Origin: Gracilaria vermiculophylla | Taxonomy: Eukaryota > Rhodophyta > Florideophyceae > Gracilariales > Gracilariaceae | DNA: 64,000 nt | Assembly: GCA_019155205.2 (NCBI GenBank) | Contig: JAHNZQ020000277.1 | Location: 1,463,150-1,527,149, forward strand | Direction: 5' to 3' | Shown: positions 32,660-43,588 of the stretch, piece after piece | Layout: each line of letters opens with the position of its first letter | How positions within the stretch are numbered: position 1 is the stretch's first letter | Program-made: the position numbers and the translations under genes | Notes under the pieces: generated by a model | Database searches by the model: none | The model's input: only the letters and a program-made list of their open reading frames with translations | What the model was told of the DNA's origin: nothing

Positions 32660-33640
32660 TTACGCTCTTTCAGAAATGACTGCGTTTGATTTCATTTTCT
32701 GGATTTTTTGTATGCATCGGTTGCAATTCATCGTGAGCACAATGAACATCCTACTAGAAAGCAATGGCGTTCGAAAGACATCAGGATGGGAGGTCCTCAA
32801 AGTTTTCAAACTTCTAATTTTAATGACTCGTATTGAATTTTCGAACAGACAAGATCTTTGGAGCATTGAGCCTTTTTTTAAATTCATTCCACAACCTAGT
32901 CTTGGGCTTGGTATGTCACGAAGCAGATTTGAATATATTAGAAGTTGCATATGTTTTAGTGGAAATGGTATGACTAAAGAGCAAGGAGTCGTAAGATGGT
33001 CTTTTATAGCCGATTCTGTGAAAGCGGTCAATAATTGTCGCCATTCTTTTGTCACGTTATCAAACTCTTTATGTTTTGCCGAAGGAATATCAGGCTGGTA
33101 TGGATTAGAAGGTCATTGGATTGATGTGGGGCTTTTACATTATACTGCATTGGATAGAAAGCCCGGTAACGGGGTTGAAATGAAAGCTGTTTGTTGTGGA
33201 TGAAGAGGAACATTGCTGATAGTTGAACTCAATATGGATGCAAATAATTACGAACAGGATTTTGATTCCGATAATACCCATGGAATGGCTATTCTAGTCC
33301 GTTTAGTACAACCGTGGTTTGGATCATATCGTTTGGTATGCGCTAATTCCTTGCTTGCATCTGTCAACACCATTAAAGCACTCATGAAAAAAGGGGGTGA
33401 GATTGACTGGAGTAATCAAAAATGCTTCTCGAGAATTTCCTATGAAACCCTTATCTGAAATCTCTTTCAGGAACAGAGGCGGTTTTGTTTCTTTGGTTTC
33501 AGAAGGAATCGTCCCTAATAGTGACATAATGGCCATGATGTCGATTGATCGAGACAGAAAGTATTTTATTTCAACCTCGGGCACGGTTAATCCAGAAACT
33601 CCTATTGTTAGAAAGAGATAGAGACGAGGGGGAATTATTT
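32660..33640 (+). pseudogene. PiggyBac-like (DDE_Tnp_1_7) transposase, broken
   Basis: The frame from 32676 gives WEVLKVFKLLILMTRIEF, then GLGMSRSRFEYIRSCICF and DRKPGNGVEMKAVCCG, the usual order of PiggyBac-family proteins (M.R.RF..I and KP.GxGxExKA blocks). A TGA at 33201-33203 (likely from CGA) interrupts, then the same frame continues to 33458. A shift at the A6G5 run near 33390 leads into GVIKNASREFPMKPLSEISF and DRKYFISTSGTVNP. At 33345-33347 the conserved ADSxFxS block reads ANSLLAS, so a likely catalytic Asp is Asn. Ends and TTAA duplications were not located. Confidence 0.72.
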
Positions 33641-33949
33641 CTAAGAAAATGCAATTTCAGGTTGCAATTCTCGGGCTTGGTGAAGTATACTACTAAATAT
33701 GTTCAATGATTGATCGCCATAACAGATTCCGACAAAATGATTTAAATCTTGAAAAGAAAATATGAATGAAAGAGTGGTCATTTCGAGTCATTTGCTCCCT
33801 TTTAGCAATTAGCATTGCAGACGCATGGAAACTGTATAATGCAGCAAATGGAAACCGTATCGTTAGAGGCTTAGGGGTTTCTATCTGATGTGTCTACATT
33901 GAACCTTTTTTATTCAGTAAAAATAACATTTTGCCTATTCTTTCTTCCA

Positions 33950-34475
33950 GTACGCTTTTCCAGCTCACAATTGTCACCCCTTTTTTACTTGTGGTTTTCG
34001 TGGAGAAAGAAATTTCTTTTCTTTTTCTTATACTTAGATACGTTTGTGTTCTTCGTCTTTTACTGGATAGTTGATTTTGAAATGTTGAGATTGAGATTCA
34101 TTCCAACTTTTTTGCCCAATACTTTTCCTTTGCACAACTCTTTTTCTATTTCTTTTCTGCTGGACTGAGCTTTTTAAGGCGTTCTGGAGATCGTTGTATT
34201 CCACAAAGAGTCGGATTTTCAAGAATCTTAGCAATTGTGGCCCAAGAACGCCACCATTTCTGAGCAATAGCACTGTTGAAGGGTTTTCGGCGTTTACCTT
34301 GATGATTTGAATATGTTTTTGAAAGGAAAGTGGAGGACCTCAAGCCATTTCTACTGGAAAGAAGACGGTGTACATATCTGTTTGAAACGATTCTACAAAG
34401 ACGATGAGCAAACCCTAGCCTATAGAACAGTTATGGAGTACTTTTAAGGGTTAATATAATTTCGAAACGCACTCT
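33950..34475 (-). mobile_element. 5' fragment of a Tc1-like transposon, minus orientation
   Basis: On the minus strand, 34325-34150 encodes a Tc1 DNA-binding region: SNHQGKRRKPFNSAIAQKW, WATIAKILENPTLCGIQRSP and RLKKLSPAEKK. The upstream end at about 34475 has AGTGCGTTTCGAAATTATAT, related to the Tc1-3 terminus at 30314. The DDE domain and the other end are missing, so it is a truncated copy. The left limit is approximate. Confidence 0.65.
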
Positions 34476-34479
34476 CCAT

Positions 34480-34989
34480 CATGGTTGAGCATTCATCATG
34501 GCTGTTGTTACATGAATTCAAACTAGCTAGTAGCGACAAAGTATGAAATGTAGCCTATATCTGATGCCCACACGCTCCAGTAGGCAGCATGCCAGTAGCA
34601 AGCATTGCTAGCACTGTGGCCACCTAGATGGTTGGCGGGGAGTCGGAGCTTCCCATCAAACTTATAGAGGTGCATGAACTCCTTCCATACTACTAAGGAA
34701 AGCTAAGCACCTTCTGCCAAAGTTTCGACCCCTGTGGTTTGTACAATCGACTTGCAGGTTAGCCTTTTATACCAACAGGTCTCACTGACAGGCCATTGCT
34801 ACATCCGCTATTATCAACAGGTTGCTGTAAGACTGCTATAAATCGTGTGCTTACAGCCGTTCCGGTGCTGCGGCTACCATGCTACGTACAATTTGGTATC
34901 TTCTTCTTTGTTTAGCTACTGTTGCGCTCCCTAGACTAGTCTCCTTCCCACCTACCAAAACATCTCCTCGTCCGCCACTTTTAATAGCA
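34480..34989. other. No supported gene
   Basis: Short frames only, between the Tc1 fragment and the Gypsy-B gag region. The 5' LTR of Gypsy-B copy 1 might lie here, but I cannot delimit it. Confidence 0.45.
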
Positions 34990-35089
34990 CATTTTTGTTT
35001 CCCGACTTAGAAAGTGAGGAGAACCCCTTGATTTTTTGAAAACGGAAGATCTGAAAGAAAGGATGACTTCCAGTACCGTTCGGATGCGA

Positions 35090-37235
35090 CAACTGCTGTT
35101 AAATAATTTGCGCAAATCCCCAACCTAATCCAACTGGAATCGTCCCTACCGATAAAGGCGTTAGAACTCGTTTGTTCAAAGTAAAGCACGCCTCTCTCCC
35201 TGAAACCCCGAATTTGAAAAAGTTTGAGGATTTGCTGAAAACGTGATTCAATAGGTTCTTCCCTAATATCCAGCAAGACAGTAAAGAGCCCGTAACTCCA
35301 CCTTGGCGAAAAGAAAATGCCGGACCGGGCCGTACAGCAGATCCGACAAACAAATCGTTAACAAAAAAGGAAACAGGGAGTGTCTGGATAGCAGTTCCTC
35401 TCTTCAACATCAACGCAATTACGGCCGTATTGGTGAACTGTACCCATCGGGACGAGACTGAGAAAATTCCCGCAATTTTCTACCAGTTCATGATACAGGA
35501 CTCCCGTGCTTATATCGAATAAATGGCAAGAGAATCGTTTCAGGAGCACCAGCTGGAGCACTTGCAAAAATGCGACCGCAAACTACCTCTTTAACCTTGA
35601 GATCACTGTAGGGCCAAATAGGGGACTGGGGGTCTATCCGGCTCACTGAACATACCGTTCTTTCAATAATCTCGTGTAATGTGCAACTACAAGAGCCAAC
35701 GAGAAAAAGTGCCGACTTTCACGAAGACGAGGGCCCGGAAATGTACTACCTCCCACAAACAACCGGTAGAGCAACGAAGGGGGTCAGAAAAGGTAACCGT
35801 AGTGGTTCGTCATACTTGGTGGACGAGCACCAACGAAAGCCAAAAGGAAACAGGAAGGAAACCAATCGGAAGAAGAAACGAGGCACAGGGTAGGTCTCGG
35901 AGACATTTAGTTTCAAATCCGAGACGGGCCCCTCAGCAGACCAAGAAAAAAACTGGAGACGTAGAAAGCGGGAACACCCTGCTGGCAAGGGAAAACGTCA
36001 CCGTAAGAGAAAATCCAAACGGCGCGCATGATCAGATTCAGATTTTGATGGTGAAAACATGAAGGTACTGCAGCCTTGGTATGACCGATTCACAAATGTT
36101 TTCGATTACCGCACCGACAGTTAGCCAATGGCGAAGCTGATGGTGCAAGTGCCTTTGATGTCAATAAAAATCTAAGTACTCCTTGTCGGCTAACCACAAT
36201 GGTGTTTGAATAGATTGCTGGCTAAATACATTGCTGCGAGACTGGATTGCTGACTGGGTGAATACGGGGACTGAGATGACGTGGAGAACGCTGGCACATG
36301 GAGGCGGAATAGAATGACACGCAGGAATCGTGAATTTGTGCTCTATCAAAATCTTGTGAGTGCATGAAACTTTCATGTCTTGTTGTGTCTTGCTGTTGTA
36401 AGCATTGTTGAATGGAGGCCAGCACATCTACTTCATGTTAAAATATGATTGGTAGTGTTGCGTTTCTCTGTTTTGTAGAGACATTTCTGCTCTAACCACG
36501 TTTGCGCGACTGAACCACTATAACCAGTTGCGGTGAAGGCATCTCCAAAGTAAATCCGATTCAGAGCTGACGAACATCCATTGCAGCCTCCCAACGCTTC
36601 CTTTGCCCCACTGACTTCCATGAGAAGCCACATATACAGATAAAGCGGAGAAAAAATAGCTATGGAGCATATATTCACCCTAGTTTCCAAATTGGAGATA
36701 CATCCCTCACAGGTGATGATTCAATCACAGTAATAGAATTCCTGCAGCAGTTTAATCCTTGGTGTAACCAAAAACGGTTTTTTTTGAGGGCGCTTCTATG
36801 TGGGTGTTTCAATTCTACATCAAGGGACCAGCTGGCTTCTTGTTACACGGCAGGATGCAAGGGAGCACCATGGTTCTTGAGAAGGATTCTACGGAGATGC
36901 TACGCACCTATTCCCAAGTAGTGAAGTATCTCTTGCAAACTTACGTTACCGAAGAAGTCATCCAAGAAGCTTACGCGGAGGTGTCGGATTGCCACAAAAG
37001 TGCTGGATAGACCGGATTGGACTCTGCTAAGAGACTGTTTTCCACTGCCTCTCGGTGCGGATACGTCTTTATTACCACTTTTTGAAGATAATTTACATCA
37101 AAAATTTGGATATTACCATCCGAGCACAGATGCTGAACATTTTTGCAGAACATCGTCCACTGGATTTTAACGCGCTTGCTCGATATGACCAGGGAATTGA
37201 TGACACACAACAAACTGTATGAAGCCTACAGATAG
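35090..37235 (+). pseudogene. Gypsy-B copy 1 gag, broken
   Basis: Readable blocks: KHASLPETPNLKKFEDLLKT (about 35180), FFPNIQQDSKEPV, QDSRAYIE, a basic RKPKGNRKETNRKKKR stretch near 35835-35885, and after an insertion MWVFQFYIKGPAGFLLHGRM and TEMLRTYSQVVKYLLQTYV (36798-36960). Each block has a counterpart in copy 2 (for example WVFPFYIKGLAGSLLHNKM). The amino-acid changes are conservative on this strand, which supports it as sense. Stops and shifts are frequent. Confidence 0.65.
36165..36690 (-). repeat. Dispersed repeat D, copy 1 (minus), inserted in Gypsy-B gag
   Basis: Read on the minus strand it contains TATAGTGGTTCAGTCGCGCA, then RNA-like blocks that also occur at 60040-60480 on the plus strand over about 450 bp and, in part, at 39590-39955. 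It interrupts the gag reading of Gypsy-B copy 1. It could be a solo LTR or a short non-autonomous element. TG...CA ends and a duplication were not identified. Confidence 0.55.
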
Positions 37236-37239
37236 CAAT

Positions 37240-38660
37240 CGATGTCACTTCTAAAAAAAACCGAATTCGAAAATGGTGCTGGCGGTGAATTACTCTTCTA
37301 CCTCGGAAGGAGGCGTGCCAACCGGTTTAGAGTCTACATCACAAGCAGTCCACGGAGTCGGCGCAAACGAGTTCCAGATGGCTCGCGTCTCATCCGACTT
37401 TTCGTCTACCGTACTCTTTACTCCAGATGTGGTGACGCCACATATTGTACCGCGTTGCGCTACTCATACGGTTCTCACCATGTCCAATGAGATGAATACG
37501 CCAGAATGCAAACAGGCTTTGTACCGCACGGCAACTTCGCAGGCCAGACAAGATTAGCAAGCCCTACGGATACTTTTGGGTCAGCAGCCTTCAGGGATCT
37601 GTCAATGGGTAACTTCAGAGGTTGTTCCGGACAATAAAAGCACCATTTGGATACAGCATTTTCCAGTGAGACCCATCATCACCACGCAACTCTCCTGCAT
37701 GCTCGGCAACAATGCCCACAAGAGATGATAGGAATACTAGCGGGCCGAGGGCGGCAACCACATGAGATAGTAGCCAACCAGAGAGGACCACCGCAGCTAC
37801 AGCCACCAAAACATCCGATACGTCACCGTTCTGTATTCTGGGACGCCAAAGCCCCGGGATAATACACAGAAGGAAAACGGAAAACGGTCGGAAATGAGGC
37901 CGCCCCAGACCCAGTACTGGGTGGTGGGGACACAGATCCCCGGAAACCTAGAACGCATGGAAACCAAAAGTTTGTTCACGAGACATGGTTGACCGACCAG
38001 ATGGACCCAGTTTATGTCATGCAAGATGACAATTATAAAGTGTGTACAACACTTTGGGTGACTTCAACGCAGCTAACTAATACACTTTGTAGCCGCTCTG
38101 GACACTGTTACGGGGCCGAATCAGGTCACCAAGAAGCTGGTACATACTGTAACTCTTCAACAGCTTCAAAACGTGCATCTGCCGATATCTTTTGTAAATG
38201 CTATCCCACAGCCGCTCTCGACCATGGGTTCAATTCACCTTCGGGTAGCTGCCCGGAGTTTAAACGTCCAGACACTTTTGATTGTCATCAACCAACAGGC
38301 AAATAACGGTATCCCTGGTAAGTCATGCATCTACCGCAACGTCAAAGTGATTTAACCCCGTAATGCTACGACTACTCCGCACCATGTCACCGGCATTGCC
38401 ATCAAAGGCAAATATTTTTGACACAGACAACCAAGAGATGACGAAAAATAAACGCCTGTAGATAGTACGTCCAACACAGTATGTATCTCCCACGATATGG
38501 TGATTTCACCCCCACAACAAATTCTTGTCAAGTTTGACTGTGACCGATTTGGATTAATGTCATTCGAAAACGACTCCGTCGAATTGAAACGTCTCTTCAA
38601 CCAAATGGTCAATAGGATCAAAGAGAACACCCCGAACATATCTTGAAAGGTGTTCCTCAC
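37240..38660 (+). pseudogene. Gypsy-B copy 1 gag C-terminus and protease region, broken
   Basis: Open pieces at 37273-37557 and 37989-38355. The block LPISFVNAIPQPLSTMGSIH followed by LRVAARSLNVQTLLIVINQQ (about 38175-38300) resembles the middle and C-terminal strands of Gypsy retropepsins (GxxxxLG...L.V....F.V). The catalytic D-T/S-G is not certain. Placement between gag and RT supports the assignment. Confidence 0.4.
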
Positions 38661-39059
38661 TAACTTCAGTTGCCACGTGGCAAAAATTTCCAAACGGACC
38701 ATTATACAATATGTGCTCTCCAGGCGCAATATTTGCAGTTTCACCTCATACGGTCGACGAGCATGACGTTACTTAAGAGGGGGAGACAGATAACGTTTTT
38801 GCCTATCAAAAGCATTAGACTAACGATTGGAAGAAAATGTCACTATTGGTCTCGGAGTAGACGTCTTGCGACGCAAAAATGTTTACTTATGAGACCAATT
38901 CAGCTTTTTGTGATCGGGCTGGTGCCACATAGCTGAAAAGAAGGGGCTTCAACTCACCCTGGGAGTAGAACCAGTTCATCGGGCTGCGTACCGCACGGGA
39001 CCAGAGTCCTGGTACATTAAACTCCAAGATGTTGACCACATTCCTAAAGATGGCGTGAT

Positions 39060-40165
39060 ACAATCCACCACGTCCGATTAGGGCACCCCAGTGGTTTTAT
39101 TCGAGAGGAAAGGAGATGCAAGAACTAGGTTTGCGTCGACTGTCAAAGGCCGAAATCCCTTGACGGTGAGGGACTTGTACCAAAACCTTGAATAGATTAG
39201 TAAATTGGCTAGCTTGGAAGACGCCAAGTTATTTAGCACCTTGGATGCTACTTTTCACTACTAGCAAGTAGACATCTTTGAGGAAAACCGGGACAAAATG
39301 ACATTCAAGTACCACGCAGGTCCCCATCGATATAAACGGGTGCCATTTGGTTAGCGTAATGCTCCCGCCACTTTCCAGAATTCTTTGTACATCATCCTTT
39401 CGAAAGTGAACTGGCACACTGAGCTTTTATACTTCGACGATGTCTTAATCTACTTCCACAGGATCAGAGATACCTTTCAACATGTGGACACTGTAATGGA
39501 GGTCGGCGGGGCAAAGGGAAAGTTGAGGGGATGCAAAGAAAGTTTGCTAGCTGAGGCTCGGATTTACTTGGAGGTGCCTCGAGGCCACCTTATATAGTGG
39601 CAAATGTACACCAAGTCGATCAGAGTGTAACGTACACTACAGTTCAGGGACAATAAATACTACCAATCATATTATTTCAATACATAAATGTGTTACCCAC
39701 AATGTCACCCACAATTCCATATGGCTGACAACAACAAAGCAAAACAAGGCACAAGTGATGCACAACAAGGCATAACCGTTACGTAAACTCACGAGGGCAG
39801 GACAGTGCACAAACTCACGGATCCTGGGTGTCACCGTAATCCGGTTCCATACACAAGCAGATATATGTTTCCGGAACAGCAATGCGCTGCGACAACAGGG
39901 ACAGTAGCTCATTCCTGCTAGCATACTGTACTTAGCTTGCTCCAATAGGCGGGGTTAACTGTGAAGCTGAAGAAGGTTACGTTCTTGGACCATAGGGTGG
40001 ATTGAATGGGGCACTTTTTCAATCCTGGCCGATTGCAAGTCGCCGAAAAGAACATTCGAGTGGTCCAAAGAGTGAGGAATCCATGGAACCAGACGGATAT
40101 CCCTTCCATAACTGGCTAGTGTAATGTTTACCGACGGTCTATCAAGATAGTTTCCAATGTTGAAA
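39060..40165 (+). pseudogene. Gypsy-B copy 1 reverse transcriptase, broken and interrupted
   Basis: RT blocks: LFSTLDATFHY (about 39230), VDIFEENRDKMTFKYHAGPH, YKRVPFG followed by a stop and RNAPATFQNSLYIILSKV, then the catalytic box YFDD at 39430-39441 with VLIYFHRI. After the dispersed-repeat insertion the thumb resumes near 39970 as VTFLDHRVD, FFNPGRLQVAEKNIRVVQRV and CNVYRRSIK. Order and spacing are those of Gypsy RT. Several stops are present. Confidence 0.82.
39590..39955 (+). repeat. Dispersed repeat D, copy 2, inserted in Gypsy-B RT
   Basis: Begins TTATATAGTGGCA and shares AATACTACCAATCATATT with the copy at 36.2-36.7 kb and a CAGTGCACAAACTCAC-type block with the copy at 60.3 kb. It separates the catalytic part of the RT from its thumb. 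Limits are approximate. Confidence 0.5.
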
Positions 40166-40710
40166 CTCCCCTAAATAGAGGACTACGGAAACGTAACCGG
40201 AAATATATGATTATCTAGATCACTGCGAGGTACCGGCTTCTTTTAACCTCACGGATACGCTTCTCACCTCCTTGGTGTTAGCAATGCCAAAGTCAGGACG
40301 CCCGTAAAAGTTGGGTACTGACTCCCTAGCCACTCCGGTGAGATGCCGCCTCATACAGGAGCATGAAGATGAAACTAAATCACCAACTGGACATCGGAGC
40401 ATAGTTTTGACCACGGCAGAGCAGAACTATTCTGTGGCCTCAAGAAATGCCTCATGGTGTTATGGCGCATGCTGATGCTTAAGCCCTATCTGTGTGGAGT
40501 TTCGATAACCCTTGGTACGGACCATGACGATTTAAGGTAAATTTGAAGCCTTATGGATGCATCTGGACGACTGGCCAAAATGAAGATTGCGCTTGTCTGA
40601 GTTTGAATACAAAGTACAATACCGACCGAAAGTAGCGCACAATGTTGCGAACGCACTGTCACGCTCACAAACTGACAGGTTGGAAGAAGAACTCTTCAAA
40701 GAATAGACCC
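40165..40710 (+). pseudogene. Gypsy-B copy 1 RNase H domain, broken
   Basis: Blocks LGTDHDDLR, SLMDASGRLAKMK and, after a shift, LSEFEYKVQYRPKVAHNVAN then ALSRSQTDRLEEELF (40597-40705). The D.(S/N).LSR ending is the standard C-terminus of Gypsy RNase H. Copy 2 has LLSGHDPLRW and LVDASRRPATWRLRLSE at the same place. Confidence 0.75.
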
Positions 40711-40859
40711 CGTGTTTGAAGGGGAGAATAAATAAGAACAATGATTTCCACGCGGGTACGGAACTGAAAGGCACGCCTCTATACCTCCTTACGTACAATG
40801 GATGCAATCTGTTCTCATATATTTTCGATTCTTTTTGTCTCCTCCTGGATTTTTAGCAT

Positions 40860-41662
40860 TTCTTCCCGACTGTATAACATTTCCAACCCCACGGCCAAAT
40901 AGAACGGTTAAGCAGAACCTTAGTGGCCAGGCTCCGACATTATGTAGTGGAACACTAAACCTCTTCAGTGGACTTATTGAGCCATTAACGTACTACTGCA
41001 ACGTACAGGTATACAATTTCACAGGGATGACACCATCGGACCAGGTTCTCAATCGTCACCCATCCGGAATAGCTGTAACCCAAAGCCGGCAAATCCAACA
41101 GGCAACGGGTACCCTTACATCCGCACTGGCGAGAACTTCCCTTCGCCGATACCTCTCGAAAACCCTTAAAGTTGCTGCCGGACGGAGTATAAGTGGTCAA
41201 TAGCGTTACAAACCCTATCAGAAAGAGGTGAGGCGTGTTGTTCAATTGAGACCCGGCGACTGCATGTATGTGGATATACTGTTAGGTAATGGCATACTAG
41301 TCCCGGTAGAAGATCTGGAAGACAAATTGGAATATGAACAGATTACCTACATGCTACTGCCGAATTCGAACGGCCCGTTTGCGTGGAAGCGATTTGATGG
41401 AGCCGCAGTAGCCATCGAGGAACTAGGGATTGCCAATACCATTTTGGTTGAACCAGTCTCGTATACATCTTGCTCCCCGGTGGTAGCCGTCCCACACTAT
41501 AACAAATTTGCAGACAGTCACAATTTAGACGGCCCTCCATCACAAAAAGACACCTTGCAGAAAAACAGTAGTCTCCCATTAGACCTGGAAAACGTCCCAG
41601 AGGATGTGGAAACCATCGTGGATCATGCGTATACTACCAATGAGAGCCCCTACCACGTATAG
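40860..41662 (+). pseudogene. Gypsy-B copy 1 integrase C-terminal part
   Basis: Reads IEPLTYYCNVQVYNFTGMTP then SDQVLNRHPSG (the LTYAYNxQVHxSTGxTPFxLVL block), KPYQKEVRRVVQLRPGDCMY and KRFDGAAVAIEELGIANTIL. The last piece, 41228-41662, is open for 144 codons to its stop. The catalytic core (HHCC and DDE) is not recognisable in this copy. Copy 2 shares the RFDGAKVAIEEQGL block. Confidence 0.72.
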
Positions 41663-41830
41663 TGGTAGGAATAGGATGCTCAAAAGGATAATTTAGAACC
41701 CCGGAAGCATAATTAATGCATCAGCTACTAATAGCATTACAATAGGCAAAAGCAAAACGCATAAACCTTAACTTAAAAAGGTTGCTAAGCACAAGCACCA
41801 CTGGCAACCTCATATACAGCAGCACCGACA

Positions 41831-42066
41831 CTGGCAGCTCCACACGGAGAAGCACCAACACTGGCAGCTCTACACGGAGAAGCACCAACACTAGCAGCTC
41901 CACACGGAGAAGNNNNNNNNNNNNNNNNNNNNNNNNNNNNNNNNNNNNNNNNNNNNNNNNNNNNNNNNNNNNNNNNNNNNNNNNNNNNNNNNNNNNNNNN
42001 NNNNNNNNNNNNCCACACGGAGAAGTACCAACACTGGCAGCTCTACACGGAGAAGCACCAACACTA
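41831..42066 (+). repeat. 30-bp minisatellite in Copia-2 5' LTR, collapsed at a gap
   Basis: Units of 30 bp built on CTGGCAGCTCCACACGGAGA plus AGCACCAACA, at least two full copies left of the gap and more to its right. The gap probably reflects failure to assemble the array. Confidence 0.9.
41913..42012. other. Assembly gap (100 N)
   Basis: Exactly 100 N inside the LTR minisatellite. Confidence 0.98.
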
Positions 42067-42347
42067 TCAGGATGTAGATAAAACAGACACAGCTCTAGAC
42101 GGCTAAGCCAAGACCACGACCGCAAAGCAACGCACAGAGAAAGAAGGCAAACGAGCCACCGAAAGGGCACGAAAAAACAGTATTTAACAGAAGCATAGGC
42201 ATAGCCAGATAGGCATCAAGAAAAAGAAGCAACATCCGAGAGAGAGCAGCTCAGACTTCTCGGGAGCCCATTGTGCTCATTATCCTCGCTTGTAGAGTTA
42301 GCTCTGGGCATATTAAACTATGCAAAATCACGAGCATTTCATAGTTA

Positions 42348-42360
42348 TGGGCCCAGCCCA
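42348..42360 (+). promoter_or_regulatory. Possible primer-binding site of Copia-2
   Basis: TGGGCCCAGCCCA starts six bases after the LTR end. It begins with TGG, the complement of a tRNA CCA end, as primer-binding sites do. The tRNA is unknown. Confidence 0.35.
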
Positions 42361-42394
42361 TAGATCAACTCCAAGCAGATAGTATGAGCCACCA

Positions 42395-43381
42395 ATGCTC
42401 AAAGCAACCAGTGACAAGCTCCAATGGCGCAAGAGCATCCGCACTCGGGCTCGATTTATCCGCAGACTTGCACGTGGTGGCGATACCAAAGCCGTCAGCG
42501 CCTTCAATGCTCTTGGAATCATTATCTACCAGTCATTAGACGAATCCTTCGCAGGAAAGATCGACAGCGCCACAGATGCCGGGCTGTTCGTTTTGGAACC
42601 AGATGAGAACCAAGAAACCGATCACATGGAAACGTTAGAGAAAATCATTGAACTCATTGCCAAGAACTCCGTCACAGAAACTGTACGCAGACTAGTCTCA
42701 ATGCTCAAGCAAGTCTACGAATGCAAACGCGAACAGAATGAGTCTACAGCCGTATACGCAAACAGATTTGAAGCCATCGCTCGTAGATACCTCAATAACT
42801 GTAGCTACACGACTTCTCAACAAGATAGCCAGAACTATGCCATGCTGATTCTTGAGAATGCAAACCTCCCGAATGAATCCTACACCACGGTGATTTCACA
42901 AATGGTCACCAAAGCCAAGGAAAGAGGAATATCCGAAGAACCCATTGTCAGTGTACCACAAGAGTTATTCAAGAAACTGAGAAAAGAACACGACGCATGT
43001 CTCGAGAAATGCCAACCGGGTTCCTCGACAGACCCCTTGCAGGACGAAGAGCTAACGAAGAAACAGAGCAATGGGATATTAACCCATCTCAAGAAAGCCA
43101 GCGAAATATTCGCTAAGCAACGCAGAATTGAAGCAGACCGTGACATCACTCAGAAGTCCGGCATTCGATTGACCTTGAATGACGCGATAGAAGCCATCAT
43201 CGAAGTCAAGGTCGGTGGAAATATATCCAAAAGAGACCTCCCCAGCAACGAACTTAAGACAGGCTTTTTACTTGGTAAACGAATGCACACCGAGAATAAA
43301 CCGCAAAACCACGGAACAGGTCCCGAAAACGGAAAGCGCAGAAAGTACATACCACCAGGTGAGGGCCCCAAGAAAAACTAA
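42395..43381 (+). CDS. Copia-2 gag (capsid part)
   Basis: 328 codons from ATG 42395 to TAA 43379-43381. Gag forms the particle that holds element RNA. The middle region has VYECKREQNESTAVYANRFE and AIARRYL, typical of the Copia gag_UBN2-like domain, and a basic C-terminus (PENGKRRKYIPPGEGPKK). The same frame continues beyond the TAA with a zinc-knuckle-like stretch, so the stop is either a late mutation or is read through. It lies directly after the 5' LTR. Confidence 0.85.
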   Translation: MLKATSDKLQWRKSIRTRARFIRRLARGGDTKAVSAFNALGIIIYQSLDESFAGKIDSATDAGLFVLEPDENQETDHMETLEKIIELIAKNSVTETVRRLVSMLKQVYECKREQNESTAVYANRFEAIARRYLNNCSYTTSQQDSQNYAMLILENANLPNESYTTVISQMVTKAKERGISEEPIVSVPQELFKKLRKEHDACLEKCQPGSSTDPLQDEELTKKQSNGILTHLKKASEIFAKQRRIEADRDITQKSGIRLTLNDAIEAIIEVKVGGNISKRDLPSNELKTGFLLGKRMHTENKPQNHGTGPENGKRRKYIPPGEGPKKN

Positions 43382-43588
43382 AGATGCAAGATGTGCAAGC
43401 AGATTAGCCATTGGTGGACGGACGCCGAGTGCATCTTCAACAAGATCAAGAATTTTCTAGACTTAGAGCAAAAGGACGACAACGGAAATACAACACGCAG
43501 CATCGATGATGTAGTCCGTGAAACCTTGCAGAATAGCAAAAAGGCCGACGATAATCATAACGACAAGAAATCTTCGTTTTTTCAATAA
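43382..43588 (+). pseudogene. Copia-2 gag extension with zinc-knuckle-like motif
   Basis: In frame with gag after its TAA: CKMCKQISHWWTDAEC (43385-43432), a C-x2-C-x4-H-x6-C arrangement, two residues longer in the last spacer than the usual CCHC knuckle. A charged tail follows, ending KKSSFFQ and TAA 43586-43588. A run of six T (43577-43582) precedes this stop, and the protease opens in the -1 frame there. Confidence 0.7.

Larger units (their letters stand above)
34990..41716 (+). mobile_element. Ty3/Gypsy retrotransposon, family B copy 1, decayed
   Basis: Gag, protease-like, RT, RNase H and integrase pieces follow on the plus strand. The same protein blocks occur in the same order on the minus strand at 48430-55420, so this is a repeated family. 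It is interrupted by two short dispersed-repeat insertions (36165-36690 and 39590-39955) and bordered on the right by Copia-2. LTRs could not be delimited. Confidence 0.82.
41717..42341 (+). repeat. Copia-2 5' LTR (contains gap)
   Basis: Direct copy of 46988-47558. It contains a 30-bp minisatellite interrupted by 100 N, so its real length is unknown but is probably about 570 bp like the 3' LTR. Confidence 0.92.
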
